Origin: Vespa crabro
Lineage: Eukaryota; Arthropoda; Insecta; Hymenoptera; Vespidae
Length of the DNA stretch: 64,000 bases
Assembly: GCF_910589235.1 (NCBI RefSeq)
Contig: NC_060960.1
Coordinates: 2,925,339-2,989,338 of the forward strand
Reading direction: 5' to 3'
Shown here: piece by piece, positions 1 through 11,110 of the stretch
Numbering within the stretch: the first letter of the stretch is position 1
How the letters are laid out: the number at the start of each line of letters is the position of its first letter
Notes under the pieces: generated by a model
The model's input: only the letters and a program-made list of their open reading frames with translations
The model's database searches: none
Told to the model about the DNA's origin: nothing
Position numbers and translations under genes: made by a program

Positions 1-1281
1 CTTGCAAGAATACCTTACATAGATTTTATACAGGTAGGCCAAGATTGTTAAATATATCTAAGTGATAGTGTAGATAGTATTTCTTCATGAATAACTTTTT
101 TTAAGAATATATTTTAAAATTTTGATGGATATGTCGTAAAACGTAACTAATTTATGGACTGTGATACATTCGATAGCAACTATTATGTACTTTCTGCTAC
201 TTTTCACATACAGCATATATGAATAAATTTATCTTTATGAAATTTTAAATAATTTTCAACTAATAAAAAATTACATATTAATTCTAAAGATTTATCTATT
301 GTGTTATACGACTTGATGTGTTTTTTGTAATTTTATTAGAAGTTCGTACACTATATTATATCCAGAACTTTTATCGTATAACATTTTCTACTTTTTTAAA
401 ATAAATTTAAAGATTGATCATCATATGCAGCAATCTCTAAATGATGAGATTTGGAAATCGGTATTGCGTATGTTTATCATGTATTTTACATTATACTACG
501 TACGCAATGCCAGGCCGATGGCTGACATTCCATGCATTAGACAATTTTTTTCAAATATATTCTATTGAATTCAAATAGTATTTTGAAAGAATTGAATATA
601 AAATTTATTGAATTTAAAGAGTTTAAAGAATAAAAGAATATTAAAAAGCATAGAGAACAATATATATAAACAACGCATTAAATTTAAGTAGAATAAAATT
701 TCAAGATATGTTTATCTGTTTAATTGAATTAATATTATAAATTTCATAATTTCAATGTTACTACTCCTTGTCTAGTTTTACTTTAATATTATATCTATTT
801 TAATTTATAGGTATTCACGTAATACTTTTTTAAACAAATCTCTATCGTGATCATATCTATTCTTAAAAGATAATTGTATTTTAATATAGTTTACAAGTTT
901 TGCAGTTACATCTTTTGAATGGTATCTTCTTTCTTTTTATTATTATAACATACAGAAGATGTAATACAAGTTCATAATTTTAGATCATGCAATATGAATA
1001 ATATGATATATGATATTTAATATTTAATATTTAATATGATATAAATTGTAGAAGTAAACGCTACAGCTTACTTTAACCATTTTTATTCAGTAGGTTTTCA
1101 GTTGTTGATTATAGAGTCAGTGCTTGTAAAGAAAAATTTTTAATTTTTGCAACCGAATAGGTTGCTTTAATAAAAATTAATTAAAATCGCGAATTAAAGT
1201 CAGAGTTGTTCGCCGATTAGAATTTCTCAGTCGCGTTAGTAAATCAAAAAAACAAGAATTTATTTCATATTCTTGTTAAAA
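1..1281. other. AT-rich non-coding flank
   Basis: Very AT-rich sequence with many stops in all frames. I see no exon with convincing splice sites. It lies downstream of the stop codon of the minus-strand gene ending at 1282, so its right edge should include that gene's 3' untranslated region. Confidence 0.4.
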
Positions 1282-1556
1282 TCATTTCTTCGCTGCGTTG
1301 TTAGAATCATAAAACATTTTCGGCCAATCCGATGGAAGAGGATTCCATTGCGAAAAATATTGTACTAATCGAAAGTGTGAATTTAAAAATTCTTCATCTT
1401 TACTGACGAATGTAAAGCTTTGTCTGTATACCATCACATGTCAGTATCATAATGTCAAGGACGAAAGGTCCATATCAATACGGGTTACTGGTATACGTAG
1501 ATGTTCGATTGCCCGAAATGAGCAAAAATGACCGTGATTAAGATCTTTGATTTTAT
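1282..1556 (-). CDS. 3'-terminal exons of an unidentified minus-strand gene
   Basis: Two exons fit together. The last one runs from 1423 down to the TGA at 1282 (46 codons plus one carried base). The one before ends at 1489 with donor GTAACC, and the join restores a Gln codon in phase. The joined reading is ..FGQSNIYVYQ/QSFTFVSK.., ending ..SDWPKMFYDSNNAAKK. The intron is about 65 bases. The upstream exon is open back to 1556, where a stop closes the frame. Its acceptor is not clear, so its start is uncertain. Amino-acid composition is normal and there is no low complexity, unlike the surrounding AT-rich DNA. I do not recognise the family. The rest of the gene should lie further right on the minus strand, but I could not place other exons. 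Confidence 0.45.
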
Positions 1557-2846
1557 TCACGAGTGATTCCCTATGTTTAATTACTCATTTTTGTGAATTT
1601 CTTATTAATATTATTATTATATATATATCAGGTTAGAGTCTTCTTGTTTCAAACTCATTTAATTAAACAGTGCTGTTAATTAGCACTTTTCTCTCTTCAT
1701 CTTTGTTTGCGATATTAGTAATAAAATCGAGAATTCATTTATCCCATTTCGTCCAAATAAAGCATGTATCGTAGTCTACGTTACATGGGCTGTCACTGTT
1801 TTTTATTTTCAGTTTTAATATGAGGCACATCAAAATATGCATATCTGGATTTGTGTTTAGGTATGAAATTGTATAAAAAATGACCAAAGTACTCTATTCC
1901 ATCGAGTTTATCGAATAGGTAAGTCTATATCAAACGTATTCATAAATTTTCGTCTAATCTCGATTGATTAGAAAAAATTTCTGATGTTTCGCGGATTGAT
2001 TTTGTTTTTTCCAAATTATAATAATTATTAATAATAATTATTCTACATAATTGATTTTAAAATAATTGGCATTAGTAGTATAGTCTTAACTCGTCGTTCG
2101 TATACAGCAACCTTCAAGTAGTGAGAAATCAATATTGCGATATGTAAGAAATAACGCAAGTATTGTGAAGCTAATGGCTACATTTAAATTCAATCAAAAT
2201 TTATTATGTTTTATAAAGATTCTTTTTATCTTTCTATATTGTCCATTTCTTATTTTAATAGAAATATAGATAGATTATTTTATTATTTAATATATTCACT
2301 GTTATATCTGTTTTGAAATTATATATATATGCAATATAATATTATATATATATATTTTTTTTTTGCAATATTTATATACTGACATATACAGTATAATATA
2401 ATGTGTGTGGTTTCAAGCCATTAAGAAGTCAGTTTAAGAATAAAATTCGCTGAAGTTTACTTGGAAATAAATACTGACAAGATAAAAAGATAAAAGGGAT
2501 AGATAAATCGCAGGATGCAAATTTCATTCTTTGTCTCGTCATAATTATTACTGCATAGATTTGGATATGATTGTGCAGAACTGTACATACCTATATATAT
2601 ATTATTTTTTTTGCAAAAATCATGTCTATAAATAAGTAATTTTTACACAATTAAATTTCTGTTTTGTAAATCTGAAAAGATAATCTTGTGTAAAAAACCT
2701 TTATTTTTCGAATGAGCATTTATAATCATCAAAATTAGATAAGAATTGCGACTATGAAAAAAAATCCCTAGAACAATATTTTTGACGATATGATTGATTT
2801 CTTCAGACATCCAAACTTCTATAACAAATTCTATACTTTTCATTAG
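1557..2846. other. non-coding, one weak candidate exon
   Basis: Mostly AT-rich sequence without a supported gene. A short plus-strand segment near 1812-1860 has a good T-rich acceptor and ends at a GTATGA donor, so it could be an exon of the gene ending at 3856, but it is too short to judge. Runs of TA repeats lie at 1618-1628 and 2320-2360. Confidence 0.3.
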
Positions 2847-3856
2847 ATCACAGACAGAAAATAAGATTTACTCTTCATATGTTCAATTGTCTAATGCACT
2901 TGACCTTCGACAACAAAAGCAATACTTGCAATTGGTCCAGCAAGGTATTAGCTTGCCAAGATGGCAACTTACTGGTTTAGAATCTGAACTGCTTCTTCTA
3001 TTGTTCGTTCTTTGATGATTATGATCTATAATTTTTTCCCTAGTATCGTCTTCTTCTTCTTCTCCTTCTGGAATTTCAAGGACTACTACAAAGAGTGTAG
3101 ATCAAGAGATCACGTGAAATATAATGGCAATCGCTGACATTCTATTATTGTGAACCTTGCTAACTAGCTGCTAAGAAAGTTTACGCTAAGGTGCTATTAT
3201 TTTCATCGAATATGTACATTACAAAAGTTTTTTAAAAACGCAAAATATATGAAATAAAATAAATAAGATAAAATATGATAAAAATTTTTAACAGTTTACA
3301 GACTCGTAAGACATCGAAAAATTAAAAAAGAAAAAAATGATATTTATCAATTATTAATTCTATTTATTATTTTACCAGTTTTCTTCCTAGAGAAACATGT
3401 TGGTAAGTCTGAAATGAAAAAAAAAATCGTCTCATTTAAATAACTTTCTACGAAGAAAGATAATAATTATCAAGGAAAGTATGGACTTTTTTGTTTCTTT
3501 CTTAGATCGTAATATAGAAGTTAAATAACAACGAATAGTCCTATAAAAGATTTTTTATTTTCTTGTTTTCTTTATGAGTACAAACCGAAACGAAAGATCA
3601 CGAAGGTGTGGAAGTTTTTTTTTATTATCAAAGCTTACTATAAAACTTACTGTTTATTCTAGTTCGAGAAGAGGATATAAAAGACAAAGGAGAAGCAAGA
3701 TCCAAGGCGAACAAGGTGGAAGCACTAGACGCGCGAAAGCGCAATGTCGCCTCTCAAGTTAAAGTGAAAGTCGACTCCGTTGTGATCGTTGATCCAAATC
3801 GGCGCGAGAGATCGATAAGAACGATTCCAATACGATATCCTCGTGAGCAACTATAA
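2847..3856 (+). CDS. 3'-terminal exons of an unidentified plus-strand gene
   Basis: The best-supported piece is 3663-3856. A strong acceptor (TTTATTCTAG) opens a frame of 63 codons rich in Lys, Arg, Val and Asp (..KVDSVVIVDPNRRERS.., ending ..RYPREQL) that stops at TAA. It is clearly less AT-rich than its surroundings. Two upstream candidate exons are 2847-2944 (..SSYVQLSNALDLRQQ..) and 3044 onward (Ser-rich, then ..SRTTTKSVDQEIT). They are phase-compatible with each other across a 99-base intron. The link from the second to the third exon is uncertain: a weak donor at AAGA/GTGTAG keeps the Asp/Arg-rich frame, while AC/GTGAAA leads into a different, more basic frame. Function unknown. Upstream exons were not found. 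Confidence 0.4.
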
Positions 3857-6517
3857 ATAACTTGTGTTTCTTTATATCTCTTTCCAAATTTGTATATATC
3901 TATTATATATGCATACATGTGTACGTGCGCGCGTGTGCGTGTACGCGTATGTGTACGCGTGTGTATGGAGTCTTGTCTCTTTTTTTAAAAATATATGAAA
4001 TAAGAAATACTAATTAAGAACTTTGAATTAATTAATAAAAGCTCGGAAAGAAAAGTGACATGTCGAAAATGTTATTAGTTTCTATAATAACTCATGTGTG
4101 TGAGTATATTTTATTCGCAAGATCAATTAATTAAGTCTCGAAGGATGTCTTATTGTACGTTGTAATTTAACAATACAAAATTTATCTTTAATCATTAACA
4201 TAATTTTACGAAAGGAAATGTTTGAATTATCTGTATTTTCCTTTTTCCTTGTTCTTATTATTATTATTTTTTTGTTTAATCCGTGTTATTCGTGTACAAT
4301 CCGTTCCTATCTTTATGATTTAATATCTTTATATAAAAGATACAATATGAAACTTTTAGTATAAGTTACATTAGTATAACTGTACTTTACTAACAAATAG
4401 TATAATCCATACTTAATAAATGTTAATATTCGGATATAAACTAACAATTAATTTTATAACAAAAAGTGAAATGAAACTTATAAAATATTAATATATATGA
4501 GTGCGTGGATTCCAAATTACGTCGTAGTTTAGATAGTTAAGAAGAGTCTCTTAGATATTATTCTCTTATTTGCAGCCTAAGTCAAAGCGTCTATTGCATG
4601 GCATTCATTATTTCATTTAGGTTACCTATTAATGATTATATTGAGAATAAATGTGGTTTAAAACAAAATATCACCTTTCATTCTCTTTTTTTTTCTTTCA
4701 ATTATTATTCCTATTCCTAAAAAATTTGTGATAAAATATAAAAATAAGAATAGTAGAGATATGTACTCTAACAATAGTATAGATTTATACTCTACTACCT
4801 ATTTCTTTCGAGAATGAAACTTTCGTTCGTTCTGAATAGCAAAAGGTGTGGTCGCTTTCCATGCAACTACGAAGACGATCGCTTGATCATTATAATGATC
4901 ATTTGGAAAGAGTTCAAGCGGTTTTACAGTAGATCGCGTCTCTTATGAAATGGAACTGTTTCCCTGGAAATGAAGTGAAGCGAGGAGGACAGGAAAAAGG
5001 AAGAAAACCATTCTAATCGTTATAAACTTTCCAATAATCGTATCTTTCCGTGTTAACTGGAACTAATAAATACTTTGGTAAATATACAATTTTCTGGTCT
5101 ACTTATCGGTTGACGAAAGTCTATGGTTGTAATGTTTTAAAATTATTTTACGAATTTTATAAAAATAAAAAAAAAAAAACGAAAAACAGAACAATACAAT
5201 ATATAATATATTTAGTTATTGTATTTTTGAGTCTTCTTCAAGTAGTTTAACAAGCGGTTAGAAAAAGTCCGTAGGGAAAGGTGGAATGAAAGGATGAGAG
5301 AAGAAAAGTGTGCCATTAAAATCGAATACTCACTGTCAGCTAGTGACCTACTAACGCATCTTCCTTCGAACAGTACAATCTAAAATAAATACATCTCTTA
5401 TGAACTTTTTAACGAATTCTCTATACTCGTAGTAAGAAAATGTGTATCCGTTATGTAAAAATTATAAATTCTAATGAACTGACCTGTTTGTTTAACAGCT
5501 TAAAAAACCCTTTTAAATTTCTATTTTGAACTAGTTGTTGCTGTCTTTTAAACAACATCCGAAGGAAAGTTTAATATGAATAAAAAAATTTCAATAACTC
5601 GTCGATATACTTCATGATCAACGATCGTTACTGTTTCTCGTCTATTTTAATCGAGAATTACGTAAATTTTTCTTTCGTTTACCGGAACAGGAATAATATT
5701 TAATGCAAATAAAATCATCGATTCGATCGGTGAGTGGAATATTTAATATTCAACTTGATATAAACCGATTTGATTTTGTGAAATTACGTGTGTAGACGAT
5801 CTGCTTCGTTGAAGATCGAAAGTACTTTCGAAAACGTGTATTATCGGCGAAGGCAACGTGACTCCATGAAATTATTCGATAGTTATCGTGTATGTTAACC
5901 TCGAAGTTTTCTTTAATGGAAACGACTTTTCTACTGAGGAAAAAATAATTTTCATGAATTTTTCATTATATTTTTAGCAATTAACGAAAGAGAGAAAGAG
6001 AGAACAATTTTCAACGGAACTTAATAATAGTACACAATTATTAATAATAATAAAAATATTGAAATAACTATAACAAGAATTTCTAAATTACAATTACAAT
6101 TAGAATTTCTAATGACAATTAGAATTTAAATGATCATTAAAGAAAGAATAATCTCATTTTATAATTCATATGATATTAGGATATAATAAAAGTTAGTATT
6201 ATTACTACTTGGTAGTAGCATTTTTATCGCAATAACAGCTACATAACCGGCTCTTAGGTAAGAGAGCACGAACATGACCCCTGATCGTAAGAAGGAACAT
6301 ATTAACATTCCCTTTTTGCAATGTAAAACGCATTTTGTCGACTACTTTCTTTATTTATACATCTCTCTTTCTCTCTTTTCTTTTTCTTCTTCTTCCCTAA
6401 CATATGCAAGAGGGTCGAGAGTAAAGAAAGAGAAACAGAGAGCTGCTAGAGCCACGATCGTGCATGACCGCTTTGACATTCGAACTGTCTCTATCTTTAC
6501 ATGAGTGTTTGTAAAAC

Positions 6518-6541
6518 GAATCGTGGCTGGTCAAGATAGTT

Positions 6542-6545
<4 letters not shown>
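6518..6545 (+). repeat. 28-bp direct repeat, copy 1
   Basis: The sequence starting gaatcgtggctggtcaag and ending atagttacga is present here and again, identical, about 849 bases downstream at 7367-7394. This copy sits just before the (GA)n tract and about 275 bases upstream of the TATA box at 6819. Confidence 0.75.

Positions 6546-6546
<1 letters not shown>

Positions 6547-6600
<54 letters not shown>
6547..6600. repeat. (GA)n microsatellite
   Basis: A perfect GA dinucleotide array followed by a short (TG)n run and imperfect purine-rich sequence to about 6672. It lies in the promoter-proximal region of the TATA-containing transcript start. Confidence 0.9.
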
Positions 6601-6602
<2 letters not shown>

Positions 6603-6818
6603 GTGTGTGTGTGTGTGAGGGAAAGGGTAGGGAAAGAAAGAGGGAGAGAGGGAAAGAGAGAAAGAGAAAGAGTTAGGAGTGGGGTTCGTTGAAAGAACAC
6701 GTAGAACTCGTTGAAAGTTGAGAGAGAAAAAGAAAAGAAATTAAAGAGGAAGGGAGAGCAAAGGAAAAAGTGGCAGTAACGTGGACTATACTGTAGTTAG
6801 GTTCGGACTCAGAGGTGA

Positions 6819-6826
6819 TATAAAGG
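6819..6826 (+). promoter_or_regulatory. TATA box of a plus-strand promoter
   Basis: TATAAAGG is followed about 30 bases later by less AT-rich sequence that runs to a consensus donor (GTGAGT at 6940). This is the arrangement of a TATA-driven insect promoter with a short first exon. Inferred from position and motif only. Confidence 0.4.
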
Positions 6827-7366
6827 CATACATCGCATCCACTTGGTTCAACTTACCTGGAAGATCGAAGATCGAACACGACAAGAAAGAGCCTAATCGG
6901 CTAAAGCTTCACGACACCACGCCACTTCTCCAACATCATGTGAGTTTATGATTGTATTATAATTTGCTATTTTATATAAATATATCGAATCAATTAAATG
7001 AAGAATAATTCAGAACCGTTTAATTATTGAGTTACTTATTACAAACGAAATTGCTTATTATTTTTTGTTATACCTAATGTGGACAATGTTTTCGAAACTT
7101 GACGATTATCGTTTGAATGTTTTTTAAAATTTGATACAAATGATATTTCACGAATAAGTAAAACGAGTAAAATGAAGTAAACACTCCTTTACTTTATTTT
7201 ATATTAATGATATAACATGTTCTTTTTTGTACTCGTCAAGATTAGATTCTTTTTTTCCTTTTTCTTCGTGTTTTAATTAATTTGCCGTGTAAAAATAATT
7301 GTTTCGCTTTCTGTCATTGCACAAGCTTACAAAATCTTCGATATAATCATGAGATGCGATCTCATG

Positions 7367-7394
7367 GAATCGTGGCTGGTCAAGATAGTTACGA
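7367..7394 (+). repeat. 28-bp direct repeat, copy 2
   Basis: Identical to 6518-6545 and in the same orientation. It lies in the proposed first intron of the transcript starting near 6850. Flanks of the two copies differ, so the duplicated block is short. Confidence 0.75.
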
Positions 7395-7543
7395 CTTATG
7401 CGATTAATAAACGAGTGATAGTGAAAAATATATTATATATATAGTGTTCTTGATAAAGATAAACAATGTTTGTGTAAAAATATTCAATGTCTAGTTAACA
7501 AAGATAAAGCTGAATTTTTAATAATTTTGTAACATGTAAAGAA

Positions 7544-7552
<9 letters not shown>

Positions 7553-7600
<48 letters not shown>
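7553..7600. repeat. (GA)n microsatellite
   Basis: Second perfect GA array, about 160 bases after repeat copy 2. The Ser/Leu open frame on the opposite strand is only its translation. Confidence 0.9.
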
Positions 7601-7604
<4 letters not shown>

Positions 7605-8499
7605 AAATAACAAATTTAAAGTTTACCTCGTTAAGTCGAGCTTGTGCAATTAGCATGTTCATTTTTTTTTTTTTCATTTTTCATCATCGTAATCGCATTC
7701 GAAATTATTCTGTATTAATTAACTCGCCGATAAGAGACCAGTAAAAGGTTGTTTTTCAATTGCTGATTAAAAGAATAAAAAATCTTTTATTGATCTCTAA
7801 TCAACGAATATTAATTTCTCTTTTAACTTTAACGAAGGTTGACATGACAATTAAATGAAATATCGTGTGTACTACGTTCAAATTGACATATCGAAAAAAT
7901 TCAATATATTACTAAGAACGTGTGTGAGTTTTTATTTTTTTATTTTTTTTTTTGTTAATCGAGGCGAGAAACTGGTCCTAAAAACAAACTGGTTCTAAAA
8001 AGTAACGAATATCGTTCAAGGCCAATCTCATTGTTTCCGCATAATAAATTGAAAAACATTTCAAGAAAGGAACATAATATCGGAGACAGAATGTATAAAA
8101 ATTACAAATGTACAAATGAGTTGCATAACCATGGATTTTTCTCTAAGATAAGTAAACAAAATATACGAAGCAAATATAATAAGCATTAATACTTTTCCAG
8201 GATAAAAGACGAATATTTTTTTTTTGGTAAAAAATAATCGAAGTATAATTTATGCAAGTTTTAGCTCATTTAATTCGTTCGTCGGTTTAACAAACACGAA
8301 TGATACGAACTAGATTACCACATAATTGCGCTATCGTCTTAGCATGCATGTTTATTCGATTATAACAGACAGATACATGTATGCGATTCTTCGTAGTTGA
8401 TGCAAATTAGGGCATCTTATAGGCACGTTACGTAAAATCAAATTAGGAGGTACGTCGATTAGAATTATTAGGTTACTATGACGCATATAGGATTTTTTA

Positions 8500-8538
8500 A
8501 TCAATATATATATATATATAATATATATATATATAATA

Positions 8539-8586
<48 letters not shown>
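8500..8586. repeat. (AT)n array with phase breaks
   Basis: Long TA dinucleotide array interrupted by single-base phase changes. Tyr/Ile repeat frames on both strands are artefacts of it. Confidence 0.9.
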
Positions 8587-8588
<2 letters not shown>

Positions 8589-8599
8589 GGTTGTATGTG

Positions 8600-10131
8600 T
8601 GTATGTATATACAAACAATTTGTTTTAATTCAAAAATTAAATAAAAGTAAAGACAGTTAATCGGCATAAATTATTATTAACAATGTTTTATAAAATATTG
8701 ATTTCGAATAGAAACAATATTTTAAATTCGACAAGATCGTATGAGATTGCTAAAATTAAATTTAACGTAGTTAGATAATATATAGTTATTTAAAATTATC
8801 AATCTAATTATATATTATATTTATAAGCATTATTATCATTGTATATATGCATTTAGATTTCTTTGATCGATAAACTTTATTATTTGTACTTACGATAATA
8901 CTCTAATTACGATCAACAAGAGTCGTGCCATTTAAGCGTCACGTTTCTACTTTGAAATTCGAGAAAGTGAAAGGGTCGTAAGAATCAGATCCACGTCGTG
9001 TTAAAGTCAAGAAACGAAAAAAAAAAAAAATAAAAGTATAAATATGATATGAGAGAACTCGTATTGATAACAAGCGATATCGACATAAATGTAAAGTGTG
9101 AAATCGATTGAGCGTGACGCGTTGAAACGATAGTTCTCGTGATAGGCAAAAGTAGGATGTAAAAGTAGGATGCAAATGGAAACTTGCAGAGTAGTTCTCC
9201 TGCTCTCGAAACTTTCCCTTGGCTGATGCCGAGAAGTAGAGTAAGCTTATTGCCGTTATTTTGCATTGTGGCCAATCGAGCCGAACGAATAACTATTTAC
9301 TTTTTCTTTTTTTCTTTATTTTTTTCGTTACGATAGTTTTGCGTTAGCTTGAAAGCGTGACGATAATTCGAATTCTATCATACCCTTACAATTGTACATT
9401 TTATTAACGAATAAATTTCAAGTAGTTAAATATAATTTCTTAATAAAAAGAACGAAAAAGAAATGGAGAAAAGAATTAATGAATACAAGTAGAACGTGAA
9501 AAAAAGTAGTTTTAAAAAGTAGTAAAGTATAAAAAATAGGTTTACTTTCTCCTTTGACTTGGAATTCGAAAGTGTCGAATTTCGATCATCGTGGCTAGTC
9601 GTATTGAAAGGAGGAAATTTTTTATACGATTAGCTTCTGTGTTTGGTAGAGCGAAACGAACGAACCAACTAACGATTTTTTGATTTTCTTAACAAGTTAT
9701 TAATCTCCTTTTAGGAAATGTATCTGTTCGTATTAAATGTCACTATATGTTCATTATAATATTATATAATTATAATATTTATCATTATAATATATAATTG
9801 TAATATTTAGTATTATATTATATAATAATAATATTTATACGTGATACTTTTAAACAATTTATGTGTATGTATAAATATATATATGGTCCTATACGTATGA
9901 ACATACACGTGGTATATAAACAAAAAAATATTAGATATATTAGACATAAAATAGTCATTACAAATAACGAACATACGTACATAAAAATTACTCTATATTA
10001 TATATAGTAATTTATAAGCAATTTATATATTTAACGCGTCGTTTTATGGAAAAAAAGGAAAGCGTAATTTCGAAAATGAATGGTAGAGGATGAATTTATG
10101 ATGACGTGAAAGGAGAGGGAAATAAAGAAGA
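8600..10131. other. non-coding AT-rich stretch
   Basis: No supported gene. A minus-strand frame near 9275 starts well (MATMQNNGNK..) but has no convincing donor and degenerates into Phe/Tyr-rich translation of A/T runs. Short inverted TATAAT-type repeats lie at 9750-9830. Confidence 0.35.
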
Positions 10132-10468
10132 ATGAAAGACGAGAAGAAAAGTTACTGCATGGACGTGGGATCGAAAAGAGCCCCGAGCAGTGAAAGTAAG
10201 AAACCGGATGAACTTTTGCTTGCAAGCGCCTCCGAGATTGCTGCTATTTGACGAGTTCTAAATCGTTGGAGGGAGAAAAAAAAATTAATCAAGATAAAAA
10301 GGCTAAAAAATCCTTGGTACTCGCCTACGCAAATAGTTACGTAAGGTGGACTGGCGATATATTTCACTTTTACAATCTTTCGAAAAACGAGATAATCGAT
10401 CTCAAGATACTTTACGAAACATTTGAGAACTTCGTAATTATCACTGAAAATTGTGTAATATTTACGTA
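10132..10468 (+). other. two overlapping short ORFs, possible decayed coding sequence
   Basis: ATG at 10132 opens 39 codons, MKDEKKSYCMDVGS.., ending ..LLASASEIAAI before TGA at 10249. A second frame is open from about 10213 to TAA at 10468 and contains ..KKSLVLAYANSYVRWTG.. and ..NEIIDLKILYETFE... Both have protein-like composition in otherwise poor DNA and overlap in different frames. This could be a short peptide gene followed by unrelated sequence, or one former coding region broken by a frameshift. I do not recognise either. Confidence 0.25.
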
Positions 10469-11110
10469 ACGAATCGATTGGTCAAACATGCAGAGATTTC
10501 TTACGTTGACAGTCATAATAATGATTGAGGCAAATTCTATAATAAAAATGATGAAATAAGGAAATATTTGAATAATAAATATGCGTTAATCGAATGATTT
10601 GAAAGTATAGGAAAATATTAAGAATAGAATTCGAAAAAAGAATTTTTTTGCTTTTAGGTCGGTGAAGTCGGTGTTGGATACTGACAACTGTTGTATTGGC
10701 CAAGATAAGAAGAATATTATTCTTCGATGGCACGTAACATCATAAATTGGCAACAATCACTGGTAACATTTACAACCCAAAAAACCAATGGTGTGAGTTT
10801 AATTGTTTATTATAGATTCCTTATCCTCGTTTGTTTACCATCGATTATGTATTTCCTTTTAATCTCGAGAAGATATGACTAGGCGTGCCTGATTGATCAG
10901 GTGTAAGATTTCTTATCAGTGAAACATAATTAAATTTTTTTTTTTGTTTTTCTTTAGGACTTCTTTTGGTTGAATATGACGAAGTATTGGTAAACACAAG
11001 GGAAACATTTAAGGAATCTTCATCACCCGCTGTCCTGATTTATATCAATTGTCTTTCACCGGATACGATAGTACGGATCTTCGACTTCAAAACTAATACT
11101 TGACATAGAT

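Larger units (their letters stand above)
3857..6818. other. non-coding stretch with a GT-rich tract and poly-purine runs
   Basis: No supported gene. It holds an alternating purine-pyrimidine tract (about 3907-3965, gtgtacgcgcgcgtgtgcgtg type, potentially Z-DNA forming), an 18-base perfect palindrome at 4884-4901 and an isolated open frame at 6274-6504 without splice or homology support. The right end is promoter-proximal and purine-rich. Confidence 0.35.
6850..11110 (+). other. putative spliced plus-strand transcript with a split start codon and tiny ORF
   Basis: Exon 1 runs from about 6850 to 6939 and ends ..CAACATCAT before GTGAGT. A good acceptor (T7-GCTTTTAG) opens exon 2 at 10658, which ends at 10792 before GTGAGT. 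A second T-rich acceptor opens exon 3 at 10958. Joining exon 1 to exon 2 creates an ATG across the junction (AT/G) and a 29-codon ORF beginning MSVKSVLDTDNCC and ending ..LRWHVTS before TAA. A second frame from the ATG at 10727 reads MARNIINWQQ.. and continues into exon 3, giving about 33 codons with the strong donor or about 69 with the weaker donor AATG/GTGTGA. The transcript could be a small-peptide gene, a long non-coding RNA, or the 5' part of something I cannot see. It needs transcript data. Confidence 0.3.

Noticed and set aside
8985..9275. Minus-strand 96-codon frame starting MATMQNNGNK
   Set aside because: Good start context, but after about 30 codons it becomes Phe/Ser-rich translation of A/T runs and no usable donor was found near the break.
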